A stretch of 64,000 nt of DNA from CAIOHW01 sp964432565 (GCA_964432565.1 CAYSOA010000002.1:89765-153764), one strand, 5' to 3'; shown: positions 33,944-43,105, counted from the stretch's first letter. Numbers and translations are program-made. Notes: generated from the letters alone by a model not told the origin.

Positions 33944-34540
33944 ATGACTCAACTACGGCTTTCTCTGGTGATTCTGGCCCTGTCGTTGCTGCAGTCCGCC
34001 TGCGGTCAGAGCTCGACCGGGAGAAACAGCCGCGACGGATCTCCCGATCTCGAGGGAGACATCCGTGTCGGAACCCAATGTCCCTTCGGAACCATCTCTC
34101 AAAGCATGCCGGGCGGTTTCGTCCTGCGCGATTGCCGGATGGGACTTGGCTCGGTACGCCTGCCCGAGGAGGCACCCGAAATCCTTCTCTCAGGAGATTG
34201 TGCCGAGAAAACCTTGGCCGTTCGGGCCAGCGACGGAAGCGTCGACTCGCTTTGGCAGGTCTATCCGGATGGAACCTTTTCACTTCTGATCGGGGGCTTC
34301 AGCACCGGACTGTCGGGAGACTCAGGGGGCTCCGGACAGTGTCTGGCGAGCATGACGATGGAGATCGACGGCAGGATGGACTGCGCCAGCCGCGACATTT
34401 TCACAATCCGTGTCGATAACATGAAGCTCTGGCTGGCCACGCCAGACGAGAACCGTCTGGGGATTCAGCAGCTTCCGGCCTGCCGACTGCCGCCGAGCTG
34501 CAGAATGGAATCGAGTCTCGAGCTACGACAGTGCGGTTGA
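33944..34540 (+). CDS. Putative lipoprotein, unknown function
   Basis: A 198-residue product beginning with a hydrophobic leader and LLQSAC, a plausible though imperfect lipobox (Cys 20, Gln at -3). The mature part is Gly/Ser/Asp-rich at first (GQSSTGRNSRDGSPDLEG) and contains nine further cysteines, suggesting several disulfide bonds and a periplasmic or surface location. I recognise no domain. It is followed after 28 bases by the M50 protease gene on the same strand. Confidence 0.7.
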   Translation: MTQLRLSLVILALSLLQSACGQSSTGRNSRDGSPDLEGDIRVGTQCPFGTISQSMPGGFVLRDCRMGLGSVRLPEEAPEILLSGDCAEKTLAVRASDGSVDSLWQVYPDGTFSLLIGGFSTGLSGDSGGSGQCLASMTMEIDGRMDCASRDIFTIRVDNMKLWLATPDENRLGIQQLPACRLPPSCRMESSLELRQCG

Positions 34541-34568
34541 AGGCACCGTCCTTGCTTTCGTTAGGCGC

Positions 34569-35711
34569 ATGCCTGCAAATCGCCGCCAAGGCCTGCTTGC
34601 TGCCAAGGGTTGGAAAGTCGGAAGCTTTCGGGGAGTGGACATCCGACTCCACATCACGCTGCTGATCATCCTCCCCTATATCGTCTGGATCACCGCTGCT
34701 CGCTTTGATCTCTTTGCTCGATCCGCCGGCATCGCTCCTGAAAGTCTGGCGCTGCGCCCGGCCGTTTGGGGAGTACTCCTCGCGGTACTATTGTTCTCAT
34801 CGGTACTGATTCACGAGATGGGTCACGTCTGGGTCGCCCTCCGACAGGGAGCACGAGTTCGAAGCATCACCTTGATGATGCTCGGGGGCATATCGGACAT
34901 CGAGGAAATCCCCCATGAAGGCCGTCAGGAATTTCGTCTGGCCATTATCGGACCAATGGTCAGCCTCGGCCTCTCAGGCCTGGGGTTCGCCACTGCGAGA
35001 CTTGCCACCGAACCGAACATCGATTTCGTCGCCCTCTGGTTTGGCCAGGTCAACCTGGTTCTCGCCATCTTCAATCTGATGCCGGCATTCCCTCTCGACG
35101 GCGGCCGGGCCTTCCGCTCGCTACTCTCCGCACGAATGGGACATTTGCGCGCGACTCAGATCGCGACCCGAGTCAGTACGGGTTTCGCCTGGGCGTTCGG
35201 GCTTCTAGGCATCCTGGGGTTCAATATCTTTTTGATCCTGATAGCCTTCTTTCTCTACGCGGCAGCACAGTCTGAGCTCACCATGACTTTGGCGCGTGGA
35301 CTGCTTCACGGCTTGAGCGTCGGTGATGTCGCCACCCCTTCGACGCCGCTGGATGGCGGCTCGTCGCTGATTCAGGCCACTGAACGAATGCTGGCCAGCA
35401 GGCAGACCCTAGTACCGATTCAAGCGGGTGCCCGCGGCGCCGGACTGCTGTCTCTTGCGCAGATCCGGAACGTTCCCGGAGGCCAGCGAGGAAGCATTCC
35501 GGTGAACGAGCTGCAACAGGCCTTTGGTCTGCGAACGCTCGAAGTTACAGAGCCCTTGGAGGATGTTCTTGCCGAGCTTTCGACCTCCCCCCTCGCAGCC
35601 CTCCCGGTATCAAAGGACGGAGTCGTCATTGGCTACATCCGTTACGCCGACCTTGCGGACGTCCTGCAGCTGAGAAGCCTTGAAAAACCAGAGGAAATGG
35701 AGGCTGCCTAA
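34569..35711 (+). CDS. Site-2-type intramembrane metalloprotease (M50) with CBS domains
   Basis: Polytopic zinc protease of 380 residues. The zinc-binding HEMGH lies in the second hydrophobic segment (about 83-87), and the third ligand motif NLMPAFPLDGGR lies near residues 171-182, as in the SpoIVFB/Rv2625-type branch. The C-terminal 110 residues form a CBS pair (GDVATPSTPLDGGSSL, then ALPVSKDGVVIGYIRYADL), which usually senses adenine nucleotides and may gate cleavage. No anti-sigma factor or obvious substrate lies nearby, so the target is unknown. Confidence 0.93.
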   Translation: MPANRRQGLLAAKGWKVGSFRGVDIRLHITLLIILPYIVWITAARFDLFARSAGIAPESLALRPAVWGVLLAVLLFSSVLIHEMGHVWVALRQGARVRSITLMMLGGISDIEEIPHEGRQEFRLAIIGPMVSLGLSGLGFATARLATEPNIDFVALWFGQVNLVLAIFNLMPAFPLDGGRAFRSLLSARMGHLRATQIATRVSTGFAWAFGLLGILGFNIFLILIAFFLYAAAQSELTMTLARGLLHGLSVGDVATPSTPLDGGSSLIQATERMLASRQTLVPIQAGARGAGLLSLAQIRNVPGGQRGSIPVNELQQAFGLRTLEVTEPLEDVLAELSTSPLAALPVSKDGVVIGYIRYADLADVLQLRSLEKPEEMEAA

Positions 35712-35766
35712 GCTCGGAGCCTCGACTGCACTTGGCTCGGACCAGGAACCGCGCTACTGCTGAGTC

Positions 35767-36516
35767 GTGACGCAGGAGCCCTCGATTCAGATCTTTGCGG
35801 ATGGTGCCTGCACCGGCAACCCGGGACCGGGTGGCTGGGGCTCGATCATCTATCGCCCCGAAGGATCCGTCGAAGAGTTGGGCGGCAGTGCCCGATCGAC
35901 GACGAACAACCAGATGGAGCTTCTCGCAGTGATTCGGGCCCTCGAGCGTACCCGCCAGGACCGTGGACCTCTCGAAGTCCTTTCGGATTCGCTTTATGTC
36001 CTGCGCGGAATCACTCAATGGATCTGGGGCTGGAGAAAGCGGGGCTGGAAAACCGCCGAAGGACAGGATGTGGCCAATCGCGAACTCTGGCAGGCACTTG
36101 CCGCCGAAGTGGCGCTCCGTCGTGAGGCGGGAGACCCCTCGATTCGATGGTCGCATGTGCGGGGCCACGTCGGCATTCCCGGCAATGAGCGAGTCGATTC
36201 GATTGCTGTTGCCTATGCTGCCGGGCGACGGCCTTCACCCGAGCTCTACAACGGGCGACTGATCTCGTATTTCGTCGCCATTCACGACCTTCCCGAAAAA
36301 CGCGGTATTCCGGACGCTGGCACAGACAAGCGTCGTGAAAAGCCAGCTCCCGCGCTGGCCTATCTCAGCCTGGTCGACGGAATTCCCATGCGCCACTCCG
36401 ACTGGAAGTCCTGCGAAGCGCGGGTCAAAGGCCGATCGGGGGCGAAGTTCAAGAAAGTCCTCACTGCGGAAGAGGAGAAAAAAATATGGGAGTCGTGGGG
36501 CGTTCGCTTCCCTTAG
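35767..36516 (+). CDS. rnhA: Ribonuclease HI with C-terminal hybrid-binding (viroplasmin-like) domain
   Basis: Degrades RNA in RNA-DNA hybrids. Residues 6-155 are the RNase HI fold with all four acidic catalytic residues: Asp 12 (FADGACTGNPGPGGWG), Glu 51 (QMELLA), Asp 74 (LSDSLYV) and Asp 144 (NERVDSIA). A Pro/Lys-rich linker leads to a C-terminal domain (about 197-245), ALAYLSLVDGIPMRHSDWKSCE onwards with GAKFKKVLTAEE, which matches the Cauli_VI/RNase H1 hybrid-binding domain. That domain is N-terminal in eukaryotic RNase H1; here the order is reversed. The start is GTG at 35767. Confidence 0.93.
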   Translation: MTQEPSIQIFADGACTGNPGPGGWGSIIYRPEGSVEELGGSARSTTNNQMELLAVIRALERTRQDRGPLEVLSDSLYVLRGITQWIWGWRKRGWKTAEGQDVANRELWQALAAEVALRREAGDPSIRWSHVRGHVGIPGNERVDSIAVAYAAGRRPSPELYNGRLISYFVAIHDLPEKRGIPDAGTDKRREKPAPALAYLSLVDGIPMRHSDWKSCEARVKGRSGAKFKKVLTAEEEKKIWESWGVRFP

Positions 36517-37187
36517 TAGTTCTGGCTCATCTCGAGGGCGACGCGGTCACGAAGCTTCGCGAACTCAGTGGGAACCCGCTGATTCAGCTCATCCAGAAAC
36601 ATTCCTTCGGGCGCATACCAGGGTTTTTCCATCTCGGAGTAGGCGGTCATGACCACTCGGTCCTCGGTGGGAATCGAAGTCTTGTAGACATCGATGCGGC
36701 TGTCCATCTTTCTGAGGTAGGCCCCATAGCCCGTGCCGGAGATTCGCCGCGAAACGGTTGATGAGATGAACCGGTCTGACCCGTCGGTAGCCAAATTAAC
36801 GTCCTGACGAATGGTCACGCCGTTCTTGCCCTTGATGACGGCAGTGACGTCCAAATACTTCGACGGCAGACCCTCGAACGTCCGGTCGATCGGACCTCGC
36901 TCAATGGTGGCCTGCTCACGAATCTGGCGGATGGAGAAAGAGCGAAGCGTTTCGAAGTCCCCCCCCAGATCAGGAGCAATCAGGCATTCGGCACTGATCG
37001 ACGCTCGGTAAACCGCACCCGTTTTTCGCTGGGGTCGAACGACCCAAACAGGCTCAGCACAAATCGCCGCCGCGTACGGAGGAATGAGTTGGTGGACGGG
37101 ACCCTTAGGCGCCACTGCAGGCAGACCACCCAAAAGCACCTGAAGACCAATCATCAGTGTGTCGACCATAGAACCTGAAGCGACCAT
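36513..37187 (-). CDS. Protein of unknown function, probably exported
   Basis: A 224-residue product with a weak hydrophobic leader (about residues 8-26, ending near AVA). I do not recognise the family. Alternating strands in the second half (VTAVIKGKNGVTIRQDVNLAT, RISGTGYGAYLRKMDSRIDVYKT, EDRVVMTAYSEMEKPW) give the look of a START/SRPBCC-type helix-grip fold, ending in a long C-terminal helix, but this is an impression. The start is secure: ATG at 37187 four bases after a run of G (GGGGGGA). Directly upstream of that site lies a nested hairpin (37196-37232). It converges with rnhA and overlaps it by 4 bases. Confidence 0.7.
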   Translation of the reverse strand: MVASGSMVDTLMIGLQVLLGGLPAVAPKGPVHQLIPPYAAAICAEPVWVVRPQRKTGAVYRASISAECLIAPDLGGDFETLRSFSIRQIREQATIERGPIDRTFEGLPSKYLDVTAVIKGKNGVTIRQDVNLATDGSDRFISSTVSRRISGTGYGAYLRKMDSRIDVYKTSIPTEDRVVMTAYSEMEKPWYAPEGMFLDELNQRVPTEFAKLRDRVALEMSQNY

Positions 37188-37195
37188 GCTTCCCC

Positions 37196-37232
37196 CCTTG
37201 GTAGTTCGTCAGTCTCTGACGCTTAACCAAGG
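37196..37232. repeat. Nested inverted repeat abutting the Shine-Dalgarno of the 36513-37187 gene
   Basis: Outer arms CCTTGGT (37196-37202) and ACCAAGG (37226-37232), inner arms CGTCAG (37207-37212) and CTGACG (37216-37221), a 3-base loop TCT and 4-base internal loops AGTT and CTTA. Both arm pairs are perfect. In the minus-strand mRNA the distal outer arm runs straight into the G-rich Shine-Dalgarno sequence. It could be an mRNA hairpin that controls access to that site or a DNA operator for a dimeric protein. Confidence 0.6.
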
Positions 37233-37292
37233 TTCGGTGAAAAATCCAGTCGCCCGCCATGACGCGCCGAGCAATCCCAGGTCTGCTTCGAA

Positions 37293-37544
37293 TCAGGCCG
37301 CCCTCGAGTAAGGCACGATTTCGAGGTCAACCCTTCCGCGAATATCCGGAAAGAACGAAAAGACGAGCTCATCGAACTCACTGAACGAAATTCCTTCGCG
37401 CTCCGCCATCTTCTTCAAGGGCTTGAGCTGCGCCCCGAACTCCTCGACATCCACTCGCCCTTCGTGCTCGCACAACAGGTACGAGGCACTGATGCGGTCA
37501 CAGTATTGCTTGCGAACGGTCTCCAGGAAGCTTTCTCTGTTCAT
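37293..37544 (-). CDS. Small acidic protein, unknown function
   Basis: An 83-residue soluble protein with no signal peptide, cysteine pair or motif that I recognise. The composition is helical and charged (KPLKKMAEREGISFSEFDELVF), ending in a beta-type stretch. GGAAG lies just upstream of the ATG. Three direct repeats of GAACTT lie 17-45 bases upstream and may be its regulatory site. It is flanked by about 100 non-coding bases on each side, so it is probably a single-gene transcript. Confidence 0.6.
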   Translation of the reverse strand: MNRESFLETVRKQYCDRISASYLLCEHEGRVDVEEFGAQLKPLKKMAEREGISFSEFDELVFSFFPDIRGRVDLEIVPYSRAA

Positions 37545-37560
37545 GCTTCCAGTATCGGCG

Positions 37561-37589
37561 GAACTTTGACGGAACTTAAGTGCGAACTT
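37561..37589. repeat. Three GAACTT direct repeats at helical spacing
   Basis: GAACTT occurs at 37561-37566, 37572-37577 and 37584-37589, starting 11 and 12 bases apart, so all three face roughly the same side of the DNA. On the minus strand they read AAGTTC and lie directly upstream of the 83-residue protein gene. A protein-binding array is a reasonable guess. Confidence 0.5.
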
Positions 37590-37666
37590 TCAACGGGCCT
37601 TTCTCGAAGCAAATGCAACTATTTGAGTGAACGTGTCCAAAGAGACCCGCTCTCATCGCTGACAGC

Positions 37667-39316
37667 TCAGGAGTGGAACGGGTACCGATAGCTCGTCGGT
37701 GGAGCGAACGTCTCCTTGATCGTTCGCGGCGAGAGCCAGCGATAAAGGTTCAAAGCACTTCCTGCCTTGTCGTTGGTCCCGGAAGCGCGCGCCCCACCGA
37801 AGGGCTGCTGGCCGACGACTGCGCCCGTGGGCTTATCGTTGATATAAAAGTTTCCGGCGGCATTGCGGAGCCGGGCGCTCAACTCGGAAATGACGCCACG
37901 ATCGACAGCAAAAATCGCCCCAGTCAGCGCATAGGAACTCGTCTCATCGCAAAGTTTCAAGGCCTCGTCGAGCTTCTGGTCCTCATAGACCCAGACAGTC
38001 AGAACGGGTCCAAAAATCTCCTCGACCATGGTCTTGAACTTCGGGTTCGTGGTTTCGATAATGGTCGGCTCGACAAAATAGCCCACCGATACATCCGATC
38101 CGCCACCCACGAGAATTCTGGCATCGGACGCCGTCGCCGCGAACTTCTGATAGGCGGTGATCTTCTCAAAAGCTCGTGAATCAATGACGGCGTTCACAAA
38201 ATTCGAGTAATCGCGCGTGTCGCCCATCTTGAGGGTCTTCGTCTCGGCGACGAGCTTCTCGGACAGGGCTCCCCAGATCGAACGAGGGATATAGGCACGC
38301 GAAGCGGCAGAGCACTTCTGCCCCTGGAACTCAAAGGCCCCACGAACAAGCGCCGCAACAAGCGCGTCAAACTGAGCTCCCTCGGTGCCCACCGAAGGAT
38401 GAGCGAACACGAAGTCCTTGCCACCCGTCTCTCCAACGAGCCGCGGATAGCTCTTATAGCGCGAGATGTTCTCGCCGACCGTCTTCCAAATCGACTGAAA
38501 CGTGGCGGTCGACCCCGTAAAGTGAACGCCTGCCAGATCCGGATGGGTGACGAGCATCTGGCTGGTGAGCGGTCCATCAGCTGCGACCATATTGATGACT
38601 CCCGGTGGAAGTCCGGCCGCTTCGAACAGCTTCATCGTGTACCAGGCCGAGAGCATCTGGGTATCGGACGGCTTCCACACCACGGTATTGCCCAGCATCG
38701 CCGGAGTGGCCGGCAGATTTCCAGCGATCGCGGTAAAGTTGAACGGCGTGATGGCGAGTACGAATCCCTCGAGCGGACGATAGTCGGTGTGATTCCAAAT
38801 TCCGGGCCCGGAAATCGGCTGAACACCCAGGATCTCGCGATAAAAGTGGGCATTAAAGCGGAAGAAATCGATCATTTCGCAAGCGGCATCAATCTCGGCC
38901 TGAAAGACATTCTTCGACTGGCCCAGCATGGTTGCGGCATTCAGGGTGTCACGCCAGGGTCCTGCCAGGAGATCGGCGGCCTTGAGGAACACTCCGGCGC
39001 GCTCCTGCCAGGGAAGGGACTCCCACTGGGCTTTTGCGCTCTTTGACGCCTCGACCGCCATCTCCAGTTCCTTCGCCCCGGCAAGATGAAACTCGGCCAG
39101 CACGTGTCCATGGGCATGAGGCATCACCACCTTGCGCGTATTACCGGTGCGAACTTCCCTTCCTCCGATCATGAGCGGGATCTCGACCTGCTCCGAAGCC
39201 ATGGCGTCAAGCCTCGCCTTCAAGCTCGCCCGCTGCTGCTGCCCTTCCGAGGTGGAGGGATCGTAAGCACGGACCGGTTCATTCACGGGCATCGGGATCG
39301 AGTCGATAGTGGACAT
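37667..39316 (-). CDS. pruA: L-glutamate gamma-semialdehyde (1-pyrroline-5-carboxylate) dehydrogenase
   Basis: NAD-dependent enzyme that oxidises glutamate semialdehyde to glutamate, the second step of proline catabolism. The 549-residue length fits the long single-domain form. Aldehyde dehydrogenase residues are visible: LVGETGGKD (general base Glu), GQKCSAASRAY (nucleophile Cys) and EEIFGPVLTVWVYED. The N-terminal VNEPVRAYDPSTSEGQQQRASL is typical of this subgroup. Start ATG at 39316 seven bases after AAGGA. No proline dehydrogenase is found in the window. It diverges from the oligopeptide transporter genes. Confidence 0.96.
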   Translation of the reverse strand: MSTIDSIPMPVNEPVRAYDPSTSEGQQQRASLKARLDAMASEQVEIPLMIGGREVRTGNTRKVVMPHAHGHVLAEFHLAGAKELEMAVEASKSAKAQWESLPWQERAGVFLKAADLLAGPWRDTLNAATMLGQSKNVFQAEIDAACEMIDFFRFNAHFYREILGVQPISGPGIWNHTDYRPLEGFVLAITPFNFTAIAGNLPATPAMLGNTVVWKPSDTQMLSAWYTMKLFEAAGLPPGVINMVAADGPLTSQMLVTHPDLAGVHFTGSTATFQSIWKTVGENISRYKSYPRLVGETGGKDFVFAHPSVGTEGAQFDALVAALVRGAFEFQGQKCSAASRAYIPRSIWGALSEKLVAETKTLKMGDTRDYSNFVNAVIDSRAFEKITAYQKFAATASDARILVGGGSDVSVGYFVEPTIIETTNPKFKTMVEEIFGPVLTVWVYEDQKLDEALKLCDETSSYALTGAIFAVDRGVISELSARLRNAAGNFYINDKPTGAVVGQQPFGGARASGTNDKAGSALNLYRWLSPRTIKETFAPPTSYRYPFHS

Positions 39317-39380
39317 GAAACAGTCCTTAACCTAAAGTTCGATGAGTTCAAAATGCGACTGAATCCTCGGGGGTAATGAG

Positions 39381-41021
39381 ATGAAAAATCTGCGTACGAC
39401 CGCCTTGTTTGCGGTAGTCATCGGAATCGTCGGACTAGCATCGGGATGCAGCTCGAAGTCGGGCGGCTCCGGAGGGAGTGCCGACCCCAATACGCTCTAT
39501 CTCGAGCTCTCGGCCGACCCCGCCACACTGAATCCCATCACTTCAAGCGACTATTATGCTTCCATGGTGCAGGGCTACATTTTCAATACCCTGATGGAGC
39601 GTAGCGAAGACACCTACGAGTGGATCCCCTCGCTGGCCGAGAAATACGAAATCTCGAAGGATGGAAAAACCTTCACCTTTACCCTACGCGAGGGAGTCAA
39701 GTGGCATGACGGGCAGCCACTGACCGCCGAGGACGTGAAGTACAGCTTCGATGTTTACTTTGAAGGCCGTTTCGATGCTCCCCAGGTGAAGGTCTATCTC
39801 GAAGGGATCGAAGGAGCCGAGGTCGTCAACGCTCGAACCGTCCGCTTCAGAACCAAGCAGGTTTACTTCAAGAACTTCGACACGGTTGCCACGCTGACAA
39901 TCATCCCCAAGCATTTTTACGCCTCGGGCGATCCCAAGGACCCCAAGTTCAACAAGACCCTCATCGGAACGGGCCCCTACAAGCTCGAAAGCTGGGACAA
40001 GGGCCAGAGGATCCTGTTGAAAAAGAACCCGGAATATTACGGCGCAGGACTACCTTACTTCAGCGAGCGCTTTCAGATTCCGCGAATCTTTTTGCGCCTC
40101 GTCAAGGAGGAGGCCGTCGCTCTGGAACTCCTGAAAAAAGGGAACCTCGATCAGATCGGCCTGACTGCAGAACAATACATGCAGAAGACCCAGGGCTCTG
40201 AATGGGGCACACGTGTTGTGGCCGTCAAAGGTCAAAATTCGGCAGCCAGCAACTTCAGTTATGGATTCATCGGCTGGAACTTCAAGCATCCCTTCTTCCA
40301 GGACCGCGATGTGCGACTGGCCATGTCCCACCTCGTGAACCGTGAGTTCATGATCGACAAATTCCTCTTTGGCATGAGCGAGATGGCGGTGGGACCGTTC
40401 GGAAACAAGAGCTCAGCCACCTCCAAGACGGTCAAACCCGTGGTTTTCGATCCGAAGAAGGCGCTGGCTCTTCTCGAAAAAGCCGGATGGAAGATCGGCT
40501 CTGCCGGCCTCACAAAGAACATCGACGGCAAGGACACCCCTTTCGAGTTCACGCTCCTCAACGCCAACAAGGACGCAGAGAAGTACTGGACCCGCATCAA
40601 GGAAGACATGCGCAGCGTCGGCATCACGATGAACATCAAGACGATCGAGTGGAACAGCTTTCTGAAGCTGCTCGAAGAGAGGAAGTTTGATGCCGTTACC
40701 CTGGGCTGGTCGGTCAATTCCCTCGAGCCCGATCCCAAGCAGATCTGGCACTCGGCTTCCATTCCTTCCCCCGGGAGCAACTTCATCGGCTACTCCAACC
40801 CGAAGGTCGACCAGCTGATCGATCGCATGCGGGCCACGATGGATCAGGGCAAGCGCACCAGGATGCTGAACGAAATCCATGAGCTGATCGCTGCGGATGC
40901 CCCCTACTCCTTCATGTTCAACCGCAAGTTCTCGCTCTATGCGCACACCGCCCGCGTCAAAAAGAAACAGGATCTGCTGAAGTATGACGTGGGGATCAAT
41001 ACCTGGACCCTGACGAAGTAA
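39381..41021 (+). CDS. Peptide/oligopeptide ABC transporter binding lipoprotein (OppA/DppA family)
   Basis: Extracytoplasmic solute-binding protein of 546 residues. The leader ends with the lipobox LASGC (Cys 23), followed by a Ser/Gly-rich tether. The SBP-family-5 signatures NTLYLELSADPATLNPITSSDYY, ADDVKYSFD and GTGPYKL are present, as is the usual C-terminal YAHTARVK region. GGGGGT precedes the ATG. It is the first gene of a four-gene plus-strand transcript. Confidence 0.95.
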   Translation: MKNLRTTALFAVVIGIVGLASGCSSKSGGSGGSADPNTLYLELSADPATLNPITSSDYYASMVQGYIFNTLMERSEDTYEWIPSLAEKYEISKDGKTFTFTLREGVKWHDGQPLTAEDVKYSFDVYFEGRFDAPQVKVYLEGIEGAEVVNARTVRFRTKQVYFKNFDTVATLTIIPKHFYASGDPKDPKFNKTLIGTGPYKLESWDKGQRILLKKNPEYYGAGLPYFSERFQIPRIFLRLVKEEAVALELLKKGNLDQIGLTAEQYMQKTQGSEWGTRVVAVKGQNSAASNFSYGFIGWNFKHPFFQDRDVRLAMSHLVNREFMIDKFLFGMSEMAVGPFGNKSSATSKTVKPVVFDPKKALALLEKAGWKIGSAGLTKNIDGKDTPFEFTLLNANKDAEKYWTRIKEDMRSVGITMNIKTIEWNSFLKLLEERKFDAVTLGWSVNSLEPDPKQIWHSASIPSPGSNFIGYSNPKVDQLIDRMRATMDQGKRTRMLNEIHELIAADAPYSFMFNRKFSLYAHTARVKKKQDLLKYDVGINTWTLTK

Positions 41022-41033
41022 GGTTGCTGCAGC

Positions 41034-42083
41034 ATGTGGACCTATCTGCTTCGCCGCTTCTTCGCGCTTCTCCCGACTCTGTTCGGAATTACGTTGGTCG
41101 CGTTCGTGATCATCAATCTCGCACCCGGATCACCGATCGAACAGAAGCTTCAGGCCATGCGTTTTGGCGCCCTGCAGGCCGACAGCAGGGGCGGAGGGGC
41201 CTCCGCCGGACGTGGTGCCCAGGAAGTGAATGAAGAGGTCATCGAGGCACTCAAGAAGCAGTACGGATTCGACAAGCCGGTGATCGTCCGTTACGGGATC
41301 TGGCTCAAGAATCTCGCCACCCTCGATTTCGGACGCAGCTTCACCTACGAAGAGCCCGTCATCGACGTCATCGCACGAAAGATGCCCGTCTCGATTCAGT
41401 TCGGCGTCGTGAGCTTCATCCTCAGCTATCTGGTCTGCATTCCTCTGGGAATCCTGAAGGCCGTGAAGAACGGTGAAAAATTCGACTCTGTGACTTCGAT
41501 TCTACTCTTCATGGGCTACTCGACCCCCTCGTTCATGCTGGCCATTCTGCTGATCGTGCTCTTTGGCGGCGGAACCTTTCTTGACTGGTTTCCTATCAAC
41601 GGCCTGGTCTCGGACGGTTACGAATACATGGGTTTCTGGGAAAAAATTTCGGACCGTGTCTCGCATTTCATACTGCCGCTCACCTGCTACATGATTGGGA
41701 GCTTCACGACTCTCACGGTCCTCATGAAGAACTCCATGCTTGAAGAAGTGAAGCGCGACTACGTGCGCACCGCCCGCAGCAAGGGACTCCCCGAAAAACA
41801 GGTGCTTTTCAAACATGCGCTCCGCAACGCACTGATTCCCCTGGCCACCGGGATCGGCCATTTTTTGTCGGTCTTCTTCGCGGGAAGCCTGTTGATTGAA
41901 ACCATCTTCGGGCTCGATGGCATGGGCTGGCTCAGCTACACCTCGATCCTGCAGCGCGACTACAATGTCATCATGGGACTACTGGTGATTCAGAGTTTTC
42001 TTTACCTGATCGGAAACATCATCAGCGACTTTCTGTACGTCGCGATCGATCCGCGCATCGACTTCGGGAGCGCCGGAAAATGA
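41034..42083 (+). CDS. Peptide ABC transporter permease, OppB/DppB type
   Basis: Inner-membrane permease of 349 residues with six membrane segments. The opening MWTYLLRRFFALLPTLFGIT and the EAA-loop YVRTARSKGLPEKQVLFKHALRNALIP are diagnostic. A Gly-rich insert near residues 45-65 (LQADSRGGGASAGRGAQEVNEE) lengthens the first periplasmic loop. It starts 12 bases after the binding protein. Confidence 0.95.
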   Translation: MWTYLLRRFFALLPTLFGITLVAFVIINLAPGSPIEQKLQAMRFGALQADSRGGGASAGRGAQEVNEEVIEALKKQYGFDKPVIVRYGIWLKNLATLDFGRSFTYEEPVIDVIARKMPVSIQFGVVSFILSYLVCIPLGILKAVKNGEKFDSVTSILLFMGYSTPSFMLAILLIVLFGGGTFLDWFPINGLVSDGYEYMGFWEKISDRVSHFILPLTCYMIGSFTTLTVLMKNSMLEEVKRDYVRTARSKGLPEKQVLFKHALRNALIPLATGIGHFLSVFFAGSLLIETIFGLDGMGWLSYTSILQRDYNVIMGLLVIQSFLYLIGNIISDFLYVAIDPRIDFGSAGK

Positions 42084-43105
42084 GAAATCCATTCAAACTC
42101 AGGCTCAGTCCGATCACGGAAAAGCGCCTCCGGATTTTTCGCAGAAATCGGATTGCCTCCGGATCGCTTGTGGCCCTGGCGTTTCTTTTCATTCTCAGCC
42201 TGGGCGCGGAGCTGATCGCAAACGACAAGCCCTACCTCATGAAATACGATGGAAGAATCTTCTTTCCGATTTTCAGCGAACCCTCTGCTGCGGATCTCGG
42301 AATCACCGATTCGTTTACCATCGACTATCGAGGCATCGATTGGGACTCCCACGGCTGGGCCATCTCTCCACCGGTCAGGTTCAATCCCTACCAGAGCAAT
42401 GAGGCGGTCGACTCCTACCCCTCACCGCCAACCCTTCAAAATCCAATGGGGACCGATGATCGCGGCCGGGACGTCTTCGCCCGACTTCTCTACGGCTTTC
42501 GCATTTCATTCATCTATGCCCTGGGAGTGTGGATCATTACTTATCTACTGGGGGTTTCTACGGGTCTATGCATGGGTTTTTTCGGCGGAAGAGTGGACTT
42601 CGTGGGTCAACGCTTCGTCGAGGTCCTGAGCAGCATTCCCCAGTTTTTTCTCCTCATCATTCTCGTGTCCATTTTCGAACCCTCAATGGGACTGCTGGTT
42701 GCCATCACGGCTGCCTTCGGCTGGATCAGTATTTCGTATTACCTGCGGGCCGAGGGCCTGCGGCTTCGAAAGCTCGAATTCGTGGAAGGAGCCCGAGCCA
42801 TGGGTCTTCCCGTCTGGAAGATCCTGCTCCGGCATGTCCTGCCGAATGCACTGACGCCCATCATTACGTTCTCACCTTTTGCGATCGCCGCAGGCATCAC
42901 CGGACTCGCCGCACTCGACTATCTGGGGTTCGGCCTTGCCCCTCCCACCCCGAGCTGGGGTGAGCTTCTCAACCAGGCCAAGAAGAACTTCACGACCGCC
43001 TGGTGGCTGGCATTTTTCCCATCCATGGCTCTGTTCGGCACCCTCACTCTCTTGAATTTCGTGGGCGAGGGGCTTCGCAACGCCTTTGATCCGAGGCGCG
43101 GATGA
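42080..43105 (+). CDS. Peptide ABC transporter permease, OppC/DppC type
   Basis: Second permease, 341 residues, with the N-terminal RRNRIASGSLVALAFLF segment and the EAA loop EGARAMGLPVWKILLRHVLPNALTPI. A long periplasmic insert (about 45-115, containing PTLQNPMGTDDRGRDVFARLLYG) is usual for microcin C/YejE-like OppC relatives. It overlaps both its upstream and downstream neighbours by 4 bases. No ATPase gene (oppD or oppF) follows. Confidence 0.95.
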   Translation: MRNPFKLRLSPITEKRLRIFRRNRIASGSLVALAFLFILSLGAELIANDKPYLMKYDGRIFFPIFSEPSAADLGITDSFTIDYRGIDWDSHGWAISPPVRFNPYQSNEAVDSYPSPPTLQNPMGTDDRGRDVFARLLYGFRISFIYALGVWIITYLLGVSTGLCMGFFGGRVDFVGQRFVEVLSSIPQFFLLIILVSIFEPSMGLLVAITAAFGWISISYYLRAEGLRLRKLEFVEGARAMGLPVWKILLRHVLPNALTPIITFSPFAIAAGITGLAALDYLGFGLAPPTPSWGELLNQAKKNFTTAWWLAFFPSMALFGTLTLLNFVGEGLRNAFDPRRG

